NCBI GenBank assembly: GCA_008501735.1
Contig: QQUF01000045.1
Location: forward strand, 241,732-305,731
Source of the DNA: Calditrichota bacterium
Lineage (GTDB): Bacteria > CLD3
Direction: 5' to 3'
DNA length: 64,000 bases
How positions within the stretch are numbered: the stretch's first letter is position 1; each line of letters begins with the position of its first letter. A program made the position numbers and the translations under genes. The notes under the pieces are model-generated. The model saw only the letters and a program-made list of their open reading frames with translations. It was not told the origin of the DNA and did not search any database. Below, one piece after another: positions 34,293-44,596 of the stretch.

Positions 34293-35207
34293 TTATACCT
34301 CTAAACTTCCAACCAATTCTGATAAATTCTCAATTTTATTTTTTGACAGGTAGTTTTCAATTCCTTCAAGGATTTCGAGAGGTGCGTTTGGATTTACAAA
34401 ATTTGCGGTTCCAACTTGAATTGCGGTTGCTCCAGCTATAAAAAACTCAATTGCATCTTCCCAAGTCATTATTCCTCCAATTCCGACAATTGGAATTTTC
34501 ACGGATTTACGGACTTCCCAAACTTTTGCGATAGCAACAGGTCTGATAGCAGGTCCTGAAAGTCCGCCTGTTACATTTTTGATTTTTGGTTTTCGTGTTT
34601 TAATGTCAATCACAATTCCAATTAGAGTGTTAATCAACGAAACTGAGTCAGCTCCAGCATCTTCACAAGCCTTAGCAATTTCGGCAACAGAAGTAACATT
34701 TGGAGTAAGTTTTGCGATTACAGGTCTATCAGATTTGACTACATTTTTTATTGCTTGAATCATTTGAAAAGCTAATTTGGGGTCTGAAGAAAATGCCGTT
34801 CCGTGTTTTACATTTGGGCAAGAAAGGTTAATTTCATAACCTGCAATTCCGTCTTGGGCTTCAAGCATTTCAGTAACTTCGACATATTCTTGCAAACTCG
34901 AGCCAACTACATTTGAAATCACGGAAGTTTCTAATTTTTGTAAAAACTCTAACTTTTCAGAAATGAATCTTTCTACGCCAACATTCGCCAAACCAATTGC
35001 GTTTAGCATTCCCGAAGGGGTTTCGACAATTCTTTGTGGCTTGTTACCTTTTCTTTCGTAACGGGAAACAGACTTTGTAACAACTCCGCCAAGTTTTGAA
35101 ACATCATAAATTCGGTTGTATTCATTTCCGTAACCAAAAGTTCCACTTGCTGTTAGGACTGGATTTTTGAGAGTTAATTTTCCAATTTTTGCAGAAATAT
35201 TAGGCAT
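34293..35207 (-). CDS. pyrD: Dihydroorotate dehydrogenase, class 1B catalytic subunit
   Basis: A 304-residue FMN enzyme that oxidises dihydroorotate to orotate in pyrimidine synthesis. It begins with the class 1 segment KLTLKNPVLTASGTFGYGNE, and the catalytic Cys is in EINLSCPNVKHG (about 124-135), as expected for class 1 (class 2 uses Ser). The FMN-binding parts GGLSGPAIRPVAI and PIVGIGGIMTWEDA (about 226-260) are present. Class 1B enzymes pair with an Fe-S/FAD subunit (PyrK), which is not in this window. The start overlaps the end of the DUF262 nuclease gene by 8 bases. Confidence 0.95.
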   Translation of the reverse strand: MPNISAKIGKLTLKNPVLTASGTFGYGNEYNRIYDVSKLGGVVTKSVSRYERKGNKPQRIVETPSGMLNAIGLANVGVERFISEKLEFLQKLETSVISNVVGSSLQEYVEVTEMLEAQDGIAGYEINLSCPNVKHGTAFSSDPKLAFQMIQAIKNVVKSDRPVIAKLTPNVTSVAEIAKACEDAGADSVSLINTLIGIVIDIKTRKPKIKNVTGGLSGPAIRPVAIAKVWEVRKSVKIPIVGIGGIMTWEDAIEFFIAGATAIQVGTANFVNPNAPLEILEGIENYLSKNKIENLSELVGSLEV

Positions 35208-36894
35208 AATTTATTTTCCAAACTGTAGTAGCAATTTTTGCCATTTGATTTTGTCTTTCTCTAAGAGTATCAGGATTCCATTCGGCGAAATCAGTTTTCT
35301 TCGAGCTTAAATGGAATTTACTGGTTTCATAAATTTTGGATTTTTCTTCAAAATTTTTAGTTGCACAAAGATTATTCTTTTTTGATTCCAACAAAGTGTA
35401 GTTTCCAATTCGATAAATGTAATTTTCCTGTTCTTCAATCGAAAAAGTTTCTTCCCAATTCTCAAGAGGGTTTTCAGGTAAAATGTGTTCAATTGTAATG
35501 TTATTACTAAGAGTTAGAAAGTCAAAATTGCTTTCACCTATTTGGTTCTCAATTCCAATTAAAATGTATTGGACTAATTTTTTACTTCGTTTTGTACTAA
35601 TTATTTTGGTCGAAAAATTATTTCTAAAAGTTTCGTCATCAACGTAAAGTGCTTTTGTCTCCGTGAAAATATCTGTTGAAGTTTTAAACTGTTCTTGAAA
35701 GACTTTGATTGCAGTTTTATTGTAAACATCTTCCATTGAATTTGGATTTAGCCCACTAACAATGTTGTAGCGAAATGAAATTGTAACACAATCTTTAAGA
35801 AGATTTGTGATTTGATTTTTTTCTAACTTTTGGAAAGCGGAAATTAGTAAAGGGTAACATTGAACGATTCTAAAGAGCTTTAGAGTTTGCAAATGTTTAG
35901 TTTGCTCTTTATTCCAAGAACTATCTGTTGGATTAGAGAAAGATACGTAAATTGGTGCTAAATCCTCTAATTCATTTAATAATGCAAAAACTTGTTCTGC
36001 CGATTGAACTTGTTTTTTTATCTCTTTAAAAAGACTTTGTTTCCTTACGAGCTTATTTCGGGAATTCCAAAAATGCCTAAGGTATGTAGGGAAATCAGTA
36101 TTTCCCAAATCTGTATTAATACTTGTCCATTGTCTCTCAGCTTGGTCTAATTCGGTTGAACTTCGTTTAGCAACAATTGAAAAAAGGTAATTTTTGAGAA
36201 GGTCAGTTGTAGAAAGTTTTACTCCACGAGCATTTAGAGTCTCAAAAACTTTGTAAGCATTTAGTTCATTCTCAACATTAATGACTGTAAAAACTAAGTT
36301 TCGAGCAACTTTTTTGTTTAAATAATTTGCAAGTTCAAGACCACTCATCTTGGTTTTGAACTCTTCCTTTATTCTTTTATAAAAATACTCAAAAGCACCC
36401 CAAATTAATTTCTCAGACTTTTTTAGGATTCTGATATTTTTTGGAGTCCGAATGCATAAAGGATAACTTTGATAAAAGTCGTTATTGTTTTTATTTAAAA
36501 AAAGTTTGCTTGTGGGAATGAGTGAAGCTGGGTCAGTGTAACCGAGAAATTGATTTCTTAAAGCCGTAATTCTTTTTTTATTATTTTCACTATCAATATT
36601 TTCATCAATTAAATCTTGAATATTTTTAATTAGAGCAAGTGAAAAAAGGCTAAGAGTAGTAAGCCTTTGTTGTCCATCAATAATTTCAAATTCTTCGTTG
36701 TCTTTTGTCTGAAAAACCAAATAACCCATGTAATGGACAGGTTCTTCTTCTAAACTCAAAATGTCAAACCATAAATCTTCCCAATACTCTTCGCTCCAAG
36801 AATAATCTCTTTGAAAACGAGGAACTTTATAGATTTTTCCATTTCCAATTAGGTCATTGTAAGTTTGAGTTTTTGAATCTAAAAAATTTGCCAT
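35200..36894 (-). CDS. DUF262/DUF1524 nuclease-like protein (GmrSD-type)
   Basis: A 564-residue protein. The N-terminal DUF262 domain has the hallmark YKVPRFQRDYSWSEEYWEDL (about 18-37) and EIIDGQQRLTTLSLF (about 70-84), where DGQQR is the ParB-like nucleotidase motif. The C-terminal DUF1524 segment has the HNH-type signature IEHILPENPLENWEE (about 470-484), followed by RIGNYTLLESKKNNLC. This is the GmrS-GmrD layout fused in one chain, typical of type IV-like systems that cut modified phage DNA. The host here is an unusual place: it is in a minus-strand group with YbjN, gmhB and pyrD, 5 bases after gmhB and overlapping pyrD by 8 bases. Activity is not shown. Confidence 0.87.
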   Translation of the reverse strand: MANFLDSKTQTYNDLIGNGKIYKVPRFQRDYSWSEEYWEDLWFDILSLEEEPVHYMGYLVFQTKDNEEFEIIDGQQRLTTLSLFSLALIKNIQDLIDENIDSENNKKRITALRNQFLGYTDPASLIPTSKLFLNKNNNDFYQSYPLCIRTPKNIRILKKSEKLIWGAFEYFYKRIKEEFKTKMSGLELANYLNKKVARNLVFTVINVENELNAYKVFETLNARGVKLSTTDLLKNYLFSIVAKRSSTELDQAERQWTSINTDLGNTDFPTYLRHFWNSRNKLVRKQSLFKEIKKQVQSAEQVFALLNELEDLAPIYVSFSNPTDSSWNKEQTKHLQTLKLFRIVQCYPLLISAFQKLEKNQITNLLKDCVTISFRYNIVSGLNPNSMEDVYNKTAIKVFQEQFKTSTDIFTETKALYVDDETFRNNFSTKIISTKRSKKLVQYILIGIENQIGESNFDFLTLSNNITIEHILPENPLENWEETFSIEEQENYIYRIGNYTLLESKKNNLCATKNFEEKSKIYETSKFHLSSKKTDFAEWNPDTLRERQNQMAKIATTVWKINYA

Positions 36895-36899
36895 TTAGT

Positions 36900-37445
36900 T
36901 TAAAACTCCATAATTTTGTTTACTGCTGACCACAAATCTTTTTCAATAAAATCAGGATTACAATTTGGCAAATGTTTTTTGCCGTAACCTGTTTCTACTA
37001 AAAAAGTCGTAAGTCCCATTTTGTTTCCTGCCTCGATGTCGCTTTTGCTGTCTCCAACAAGAAAAGAATCTTGAACAGAAATTCCAAATTTCTCAATCGC
37101 TTGTTCAAACATTAAAGTTCCAGGTTTTCGGCAAGGGCTTTCGGCGAGATATTTTCCAATTCCAGCAGTTGGGTGAAATGGGCTAAAGTAAAAAGCATCT
37201 ACAAAAGCACCATTTTCTTTCAAAATTTCTTGAATATGTTCGTGAAGTTTTTCAACGTCTTTTTCTGAGTAATAACCTCTTGCAACTCCAGCTTGATTCG
37301 TAACAATTATTACTTTAAAGCCATTTTCATTCAGTTTTCGGATTGCTTCAATGCTTTTGGGAATGAAAACCAAATCTTCAATTTTGTGCAAGTAGTTTAC
37401 TTCTACGTTGATTGTTCCATCTCGGTCTAAAAAAGCAGCTTTCAG
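36900..37445 (-). CDS. gmhB: D-glycero-beta-D-manno-heptose 1,7-bisphosphate 7-phosphatase, non-AUG start
   Basis: A HAD-IIIA phosphatase of LPS heptose synthesis. The longest frame with an ATG starts at 37391 and would lack the catalytic HAD motif I. The same frame upstream encodes KAAFLDRDGTIN, which supplies nucleophile Asp7 and general acid Asp9. The only possible starts are CTG at 37443-37445 or ATT at 37446-37448, with GGAG 8 or 5 bases upstream. Later motifs are VTNQAGVARGYYS (motif II), PCRKPGTLMFEQA (Lys of motif III) and LVGDSKSDIEAGNKMG (motif IV); a CxH zinc cluster is partly visible as SPFHPTAG and ESPCRKPG. With CTG the protein has 181 residues. The start sits 2 bases beyond the stop of the YbjN gene. 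Confidence 0.87.
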   Translation of the reverse strand: MKAAFLDRDGTINVEVNYLHKIEDLVFIPKSIEAIRKLNENGFKVIIVTNQAGVARGYYSEKDVEKLHEHIQEILKENGAFVDAFYFSPFHPTAGIGKYLAESPCRKPGTLMFEQAIEKFGISVQDSFLVGDSKSDIEAGNKMGLTTFLVETGYGKKHLPNCNPDFIEKDLWSAVNKIMEF

Positions 37446-37447
37446 AA

Positions 37448-37900
37448 TTACATCTCCAAACCTTTAGTTTCCAAAGCCTGTTGAGCTGTCATTCCACCGA
37501 AATTTTTGATAATCATATCATCATAATAATCTGAAATTTTGGAAACAGTTTCTACAGTTATTTTTAATTCATTTTCGTCAAGATTAGAACCTGCTATCGA
37601 ATGGCTGTAAACAACTGTGTCGTCAAAGGAAAGTGAGAATCCACCAAAGTGCATTTTAGAATTTTCACGTAGTAAAAAAGTTAACAACTCCTCGTTTACT
37701 TTCGGTGAATAAACAACGTAACAAAGACATTCAACAACTGTTTCATCTTCCCCCCAAGGTCTAACAATTAATTGAACGACTGTTGAACCCTCATAACCAA
37801 TAAATCTTTCACCGTTGTCAAATTCTTCAAACTTTTCTCCATACATAGATTCAAGGTAAGATTTTACTTTATTACGAGTTGCTTCGAGTTGCTTTTGCAT
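37448..37900 (-). CDS. YbjN-domain protein
   Basis: A 150-residue protein resembling YbjN/Tir-chaperone-like proteins: an N-terminal helix (QLEATRNKVKSYLESMYG), a beta-rich core with TVVQLIVRPWGEDETVVECLCYVV, a helix with EELLTFLLRENSKMHFGGFSLS, and a C-terminal helix ISDYYDDMIIKNFGG. Function is unknown; relatives act as type III secretion chaperone-like folds or stress-related regulators. It leads the minus-strand group containing gmhB, the DUF262 nuclease and pyrD. Its stop codon overlaps the possible ATT start of gmhB. Confidence 0.78.
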   Translation of the reverse strand: MQKQLEATRNKVKSYLESMYGEKFEEFDNGERFIGYEGSTVVQLIVRPWGEDETVVECLCYVVYSPKVNEELLTFLLRENSKMHFGGFSLSFDDTVVYSHSIAGSNLDENELKITVETVSKISDYYDDMIIKNFGGMTAQQALETKGLEM

Positions 37901-38087
37901 ATTTTTAAATCTCCAAAATGTTACGCTATTATTTTTTTATTTACAGCTTTTTAATTCGATTTTAAGTATGAAAAGTTACAAAATAAATATCGTATTGCAT
38001 AATTCTAAAACCACAATCCAATTAAATTTAAAAGATTTTATTCAGCTAACTTCGTGATTATATTTAACTAAACAAATTCTAAAGTTT

Positions 38088-38110
38088 ACTCCAAATATTT
38101 TTAATGGAGT
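38088..38110 (+). promoter_or_regulatory. Possible hairpin occluding the ribosome-binding site
   Basis: ACTCCA (38088-38093) is complementary to TGGAGT (38105-38110) around an 11-base A/T loop. The 3' arm contains the GGAG Shine-Dalgarno motif, 8 bases before the ATG at 38117. The 6-base-pair stem is short, so control by structure is only a possibility. Confidence 0.25.
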
Positions 38111-38116
38111 TTTTCA

Positions 38117-39565
38117 ATGAAAATTCTTCTTACAGGTGCAAATGGTTACATTGGTAAACGAATTTTACCTGACCTCCTTTCTCAAGGTCATAAAGTAGTT
38201 TGTATGGTAAGAGACAGAAGAAGATTTAATTTTCCAGTTGAGAAATTCAAAGATAATTTAGAGCTTATTCGAGTAGATTTACTCAAAAAAGAAACACTCA
38301 AAAACATACCAAAAGACATTGACGCAGCTTACTACTTGGTTCATTCAATGCAGACTTCAAGTATTGCCTTCGGCTCACTTGAGGAAGAATCTGCGAAAAA
38401 TTTTGTAGAATCTATTAATAAGACAAGTACTAAACAAATTATTTATTTAAGCGGAATTGCAAATGACGAAAATCTATCTAAACACCTTTCTTCAAGATTT
38501 AATGTTGAAAAAATACTTGGTTCAGGAAAAACGCCACTTACAGTTTTAAGAGCTGCAATAATTATTGGTTCGGGAAGTGCTTCTTTTGAAATTGTTAGAG
38601 ATTTAGTTGAAAAACTTCCTGTAATGGTTACGCCCAAATGGCTCAACACGAAATGCCAACCAATTTCCATTAGAAATGTTAAAGAGTACCTCGTGGGAGT
38701 TTTACTTAACGAAAAAACTTACAACAAAATTTTTGACATCGGAGGTCCTGACATTCTTAGTTACAAAGAAATGCTAACGATTTATGCAAAAGTCAGAAAA
38801 TTGAAAAGATTTATTTTAGTCTTGCCAAGACTTCCTTTTGAACTTCAAGGCTCAATTTATTGGATTTACCTTTTTTCTTCGGCAAATATTTTTCTTACAA
38901 AAAGTTTAGTTGAAAGTATGAAGAATGAAGTTATTTGTAAAAATATGGGAATTTGTGAAATTGTAAAGATTACTCTTTTGTCATACGAAGTAGCAATCGA
39001 GAATGCCTTTGAAAAAATTACGCAAAATGATGTTGCTTCAAGCTGGAAAGACGCTTTAAGTTCAGGAACTTTAGAGCAAAACTTTTTAGAAAACTTAAGA
39101 GTTCCGGTTCACGGTTGCCTAACCGACGTTAGGAAAGTTGAAATTAAAACAGATGTTAGCAAAGTGAAACAAAATATTTGGAGGATTGGTGGCAAAAATG
39201 GTTGGTATTACTGGAATTGGGCTTGGAAAGTTCGAGGAGTTTTTGACAAAATAAGTGGTGGAGTTGGACTGCGTCGAGGTCGAAAAAACCCGACTGAACT
39301 CAAAGCTGGTGATGCTTTGGATTTTTGGCGAGTTCTTTTGGCTGACGAACCCAAAAGTCGTTTAGTTTTGTTTGCAGAGATGAAAGTTCCAGGAGAAGCT
39401 TGGCTTGAACTAAAAATCGTAACTTCAAGAGACGACAAAGTTTATTACAAGCAAACGGCAACTTTTAGACCGAGTGGACTTTTAGGAAGATTGTATTGGT
39501 ATTTTTTAATTCCATCACACGCGATTATTTTTAGAGGAATGGCAAAACGAATCGCAGGTTACTAA
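38117..39565 (+). CDS. NAD(P)-binding SDR/NmrA-like protein with DUF2867 domain
   Basis: A 482-residue two-domain protein. The N-terminal Rossmann domain starts MKILLTGANGYIGKRIL (glycine-rich TGANGYIG loop) and runs to about residue 300, with a YLVHSM motif and IIYLSGIANDENLS. Active-site residues are atypical of classical SDR enzymes. The C-terminal DUF2867 domain (about 330-480) has NGWYYWNWAWKVRGVFDK and the end segment FRPSGLLGRLYWYFLIP, a domain of unknown function that often follows NAD(P)-binding folds. The gene is alone, with about 215 bases upstream and its Shine-Dalgarno possibly in a hairpin. Confidence 0.82.
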   Translation: MKILLTGANGYIGKRILPDLLSQGHKVVCMVRDRRRFNFPVEKFKDNLELIRVDLLKKETLKNIPKDIDAAYYLVHSMQTSSIAFGSLEEESAKNFVESINKTSTKQIIYLSGIANDENLSKHLSSRFNVEKILGSGKTPLTVLRAAIIIGSGSASFEIVRDLVEKLPVMVTPKWLNTKCQPISIRNVKEYLVGVLLNEKTYNKIFDIGGPDILSYKEMLTIYAKVRKLKRFILVLPRLPFELQGSIYWIYLFSSANIFLTKSLVESMKNEVICKNMGICEIVKITLLSYEVAIENAFEKITQNDVASSWKDALSSGTLEQNFLENLRVPVHGCLTDVRKVEIKTDVSKVKQNIWRIGGKNGWYYWNWAWKVRGVFDKISGGVGLRRGRKNPTELKAGDALDFWRVLLADEPKSRLVLFAEMKVPGEAWLELKIVTSRDDKVYYKQTATFRPSGLLGRLYWYFLIPSHAIIFRGMAKRIAGY

Positions 39566-39664
39566 AACACAAAAGTTTAAAAAATTATTTGGATTTTTTG
39601 AGTTTTTGCCGTTTCTTTGGAAGTTTTATTAGGAAAATAGTTAAGTAAAATATAGATACAATAA

Positions 39665-41086
<1,422 letters not shown>

Positions 41087-41089
41087 AAA

Positions 41090-41494
41090 ATGAGTGGATT
41101 TGGTGTTGAAATTGTAACTCCAAACAAGTCTTTCAAATTTTCAGATGTAAGCTACTTACGTTTTACTGGTTTAGACGGAAAAGTTGGAGTGATGAAAAAT
41201 CACGCTCCAGCAATTATGGCTGTTGATGTTGGTGAATTGAAAATTGAAGACTCAAGTGGAAAAATTAAATATTTTGCAACAACTGGTGGATTCACAGAAG
41301 TTATTGACAACAAATCAATGATTCTTGTAGAAGCTGCTGAATCTTCTGATAGAATTGACCTTGATAGAGCCAAAGCTGCCAAAGAACGAGCTGAGGACAG
41401 AATTAAAAGCAAAAATGAAGACCTTGATTTACAAAGAGCTGAATTTGCTCTTTATCGAGCAATCAACCGAATTCAAGTTGCAAAAAATTCCTAA
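41090..41494 (+). CDS. atpC: F1Fo ATP synthase subunit epsilon
   Basis: A 134-residue epsilon subunit that couples rotation and inhibits hydrolysis. The N-terminal beta-sandwich has SYLRFTGLDGKVGVMKNHAP and GFTEVIDNKSMILVEAAE (about 66-83), and the C-terminal helical region has RAKAAKERAEDRI. It starts 3 bases after atpD and is followed by a strong terminator. Length is normal. Confidence 0.94.
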   Translation: MSGFGVEIVTPNKSFKFSDVSYLRFTGLDGKVGVMKNHAPAIMAVDVGELKIEDSSGKIKYFATTGGFTEVIDNKSMILVEAAESSDRIDLDRAKAAKERAEDRIKSKNEDLDLQRAEFALYRAINRIQVAKNS

Positions 41495-41500
41495 TATTTT

Positions 41501-41537
41501 AAACCCTCTGATTTGCTTTTAAGTCAGAGGGTTTTTT
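41501..41537 (+). terminator. Rho-independent terminator of atpDC
   Basis: Arms AAACCCTCTGA (41501-41511) and TCAGAGGGTTT (41524-41534) pair perfectly over 11 bases and are followed by a run of T. It starts 7 bases after the atpC stop. Confidence 0.9.
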
Positions 41538-41752
41538 ATTCCTATTTCCTATAAAAAATAATACAAAACCCTAAACATCTTATTTTTAAGAGTTTTCTAA
41601 ATTTAAAAAGTTTATCTTCTTTTTGAAAATATTCCAACTAAGGTATCTTTCAAACTTTACAAATTATAAAAACTTTTGGCTTAATATTTGGTAAAGAGGA
41701 ACAAAGTTTTCAAGTAATTTCCAACTTTTGAATTTAGAAAGCATTCAAATAT

Positions 41753-43036
41753 ATGATTAGACAAGCTAAAATTGTTTCTGCTCAAGAAGCTCTATCTCAA
41801 GTAAAATCAGAAGATAATATTTACATTCACGCAGGAGCAGCAAACCCAGAAATTCTCGTTGACGCTTTGGTAGAAAGAGCTGAAGAACTAAGGAATGTTA
41901 AGATTTATCACTTAATGACTTTAGGAAAAGCATCTTACACAAAACCTGAATTTGCGAAAAGTTTCAAACACATCTCACTTTTCGCAGGTGGAAATGTTCG
42001 AGAAGCAATAAACAGTGGTAGAGCCGAACACATTCCTATTTTCCTTTCAGACATTCCTTACCTTTTCAAAAACAGAATCATTGAATTAGACGTTGCATTA
42101 ATTCAAGTTTCTCCTCCTGACAAACACGGTTGGTGTAGTATGGGAGTTGGTGTTGAGTGTTCAAAAACTGCTGCTGAAAAAGCTAAATTGGTAATTGCTC
42201 AAGTAAATAAAAAAATGCCAAGAGTTCACGGCGACACTTTTTTACACAAAACCCAGTTTGATTTTATGGTCGAAAGCGATGAAGAGTTACCAGAACTTCC
42301 TCGACTTAGAATGACTGAGCTAGACCAAAAAATAGCTGAAAACATTGCCCCATTAATTTCTGACGGTGCGACTTTGCAACTTGGAATCGGAAAAATTCCT
42401 GACGCAGTTTTACACTTTTTGGAAGACAAAAGAGATTTAGGGGTTCATACTGAAATGTTTTCCGACGGAGTTATGGAGCTGATTCAAAAAGGTGTGATAA
42501 ACTGCCAGAAAAAGACACTGCATAGAGGAAAAGTAGTTTCAAGTTTTGTCATTGGTTCAAAAGAACTTTATAAATTTATTCACGACAATCCATTCTGTGA
42601 ATTTCGTCCAAGTCATTACGTGAATGACCCTTTTGTGATTCGCCAAAATGAAAATATGATTTCCATAAATTGTGCAATTTCGATTTCATTAAGCGGACAA
42701 GTAAATTCTGATAGTTTCGGTTACAATATTTTTAGTGGAATTGGCGGACAAGTTGACTTTGTTCGTGGAGCTTCGAGAGCAAAAAATGGTAAAGCAATTA
42801 TCGCCCTTCCCTCAACAGCAAAAAAAGGCACAATTTCAAGAATTGTTATGCAACTTACAGAAGGTGCTGGAGTTGTAACAAGTCGTGGGGATGTTCATTA
42901 CATAGCAACTGAATATGGAATTGTTAATTTGTTTGGAAAAAGTATTCGTGAGAGGGCAAAATTGCTAATCAGCATTGCTCATCCTGATTTCAGAGACAAG
43001 TTAATTTGGGAAGCTAAAAAATTAAATTTTATTTAA
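41753..43036 (+). CDS. Acetyl-CoA hydrolase/transferase-family CoA transferase
   Basis: A 427-residue class I CoA-transferase. The putative catalytic glutamate is Glu234 in HTEMFSDGVMELI, and the C-terminal CoA-binding region GGQVDFVRGASRAKNGKAI (about 337-355) plus GAGVVTSRGDVHYIATEYG (about 370-388) fit 4-hydroxybutyrate/acetate CoA-transferases and acetyl-CoA hydrolases. Substrate is not fixed by sequence. No clear Shine-Dalgarno is seen. The next gene, a PAS histidine kinase, starts 19 bases later and a sigma-54 regulator follows, so the three probably form one operon. Such enzymes serve acetate, butyrate or succinate metabolism. Confidence 0.88.
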   Translation: MIRQAKIVSAQEALSQVKSEDNIYIHAGAANPEILVDALVERAEELRNVKIYHLMTLGKASYTKPEFAKSFKHISLFAGGNVREAINSGRAEHIPIFLSDIPYLFKNRIIELDVALIQVSPPDKHGWCSMGVGVECSKTAAEKAKLVIAQVNKKMPRVHGDTFLHKTQFDFMVESDEELPELPRLRMTELDQKIAENIAPLISDGATLQLGIGKIPDAVLHFLEDKRDLGVHTEMFSDGVMELIQKGVINCQKKTLHRGKVVSSFVIGSKELYKFIHDNPFCEFRPSHYVNDPFVIRQNENMISINCAISISLSGQVNSDSFGYNIFSGIGGQVDFVRGASRAKNGKAIIALPSTAKKGTISRIVMQLTEGAGVVTSRGDVHYIATEYGIVNLFGKSIRERAKLLISIAHPDFRDKLIWEAKKLNFI

Positions 43037-43055
43037 ATCCACTGTAAAGACTTTT

Positions 43056-44561
43056 ATGCCACAAAACAGTAAAAAAACTAGAACTCTTACTTTCGTGTTT
43101 GAAACAGCAGTTCGTTATTCCTTCGACGCAGTTCAAATTACGGATTTACAAGGCAAAATTATTTACGTAAACCCTTCTTTTGCAGCACTTACAGGTTATT
43201 CAGAAGACGAGTTGATTGGAAAAAATGCAAGTATTTTGAAAAGTGAGGTTACTTCGGTTGATACTTTCAAAAATATGTGGAATACTGTTTTGAACAAAAA
43301 GCCTTGGCGAGGTGAAATTGTTAATCAGAAGAAAAATGGAGAATTGTTTTTGTCAGAACTTACTGTTGCACCAATTTCTGACGAAAAAAGCGGTGAAATA
43401 ATTAATCTGCTCGGAACACAAAGAGACATTACTGATAAACGAAAACTTGAAGAGGAACTTAAAAAACACAACGAGAAGTTAGAAAAAAGTATCCTCAGCA
43501 GAACTCAAGAACTTCAAGAATCTGAAAAAAATTATCGCGACTTGTTAGACAATTCTCCTGAAATGATAAATATTATTGACGAAGACGGGTTTTTTCAAAG
43601 CGTCAACTCTACTCAACTTAAAAAATTAGAAACAGATGCGGATTCACTCGCTAAAAAAATTTTTACAGACATTTGTCTTGAATCTGAAAGTTCAAAGCTT
43701 AAAAAATTTTTCAAAGATGTTAAAAGTAACGGCTCAGGGTTTACGGAAACAAAACTTATCACCTCTTCGAAAAAGAAACTCACTGTCCAAATTTTTGCTA
43801 AAGCAATTTACGATGCCAAAGGAAATTATTTAAAAACACGAAATTATATGAGTGATATTACTGAAAGAAAGTCTCTTGAACAGTCGCTTTTACAAACCGA
43901 AAAACTTTCTGCAATCGGTCAACTTGCTGTTGGAATAGCTCACGAAGTTGGGAACCCTTTAGCAGCAATTTCTTCGATTGTTCAGATTCTTGAAATGGAA
44001 TCAAACCAAGAATTTTTCACTCAAAAACTTTCTTCAATCAGACAAGAGATAAACAGAATTTCCTCAATTTTGAAAAACTTGGTTGATTTCTCACGCCCCA
44101 AAAAAGCCACAACAACAAGAATAGACGTAAATTCAATAATTACTGAAACTGCAAAAATCATTACTTATGACAAAAGGGCAAAACACATCGAATTTGAAGT
44201 TTCCTTAAATGAAAAAATTCCAAATACTCACTTAGTTCCTGACGAAATTATGCAAGTTTTGATAAATTTACTTTTGAATGCCGTTGATGCGATTGGTGAT
44301 AAAAATGGAAAAATTATTGTCAGTTCTGACTTAGATGAAAAATATATCCAAATTGGCATTAGAGACAATGGACACGGAATTATTCAAAATGATTTGAATA
44401 AAATTTTCGACCCGTTTTTTACAACTAAAGAGGTCGGAAAAGGAACTGGACTTGGACTTTGGATTAGTCACGGAATTATCGAAAGCCTAAAAGGCAAAAT
44501 TTTAGTAGAAAGCAAAATTGGCGTAGGAACTGAGTTTAAAATCTTACTTCCAATTTTATAA
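43056..44561 (+). CDS. PAS-domain sensor histidine kinase
   Basis: A 501-residue kinase with no transmembrane segment, so probably a cytoplasmic sensor. Two PAS domains occur at about 16-130 (NPSFAALTGYSEDELIGKNA) and 165-270 (EMINIIDEDGFFQ...NYMSDITERK), separated by a coiled coil. A HisKA dimerisation domain has the phospho-accepting His296 in GIAHEVGNPLAAI. The HATPase_c domain (about 380-501) has NLLLNAVDAIGDKNG (N box), GIRDNGHGI (G1) and GKGTGLGLWISHGI (G2). It lies in the operon with the CoA-transferase and the NtrC-type regulator 35 bases downstream, its likely partner. Confidence 0.93.
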   Translation: MPQNSKKTRTLTFVFETAVRYSFDAVQITDLQGKIIYVNPSFAALTGYSEDELIGKNASILKSEVTSVDTFKNMWNTVLNKKPWRGEIVNQKKNGELFLSELTVAPISDEKSGEIINLLGTQRDITDKRKLEEELKKHNEKLEKSILSRTQELQESEKNYRDLLDNSPEMINIIDEDGFFQSVNSTQLKKLETDADSLAKKIFTDICLESESSKLKKFFKDVKSNGSGFTETKLITSSKKKLTVQIFAKAIYDAKGNYLKTRNYMSDITERKSLEQSLLQTEKLSAIGQLAVGIAHEVGNPLAAISSIVQILEMESNQEFFTQKLSSIRQEINRISSILKNLVDFSRPKKATTTRIDVNSIITETAKIITYDKRAKHIEFEVSLNEKIPNTHLVPDEIMQVLINLLLNAVDAIGDKNGKIIVSSDLDEKYIQIGIRDNGHGIIQNDLNKIFDPFFTTKEVGKGTGLGLWISHGIIESLKGKILVESKIGVGTEFKILLPIL

Positions 44562-44596
44562 ATGTAACGAATACCTTTTTAGCAGAGGAAACCAAA

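Noticed and set aside
37969-38058. 29-residue plus-strand frame beginning at an ATG upstream of the SDR/DUF2867 gene
   Set aside because: No Shine-Dalgarno, low complexity and no hydrophobic or conserved pattern.
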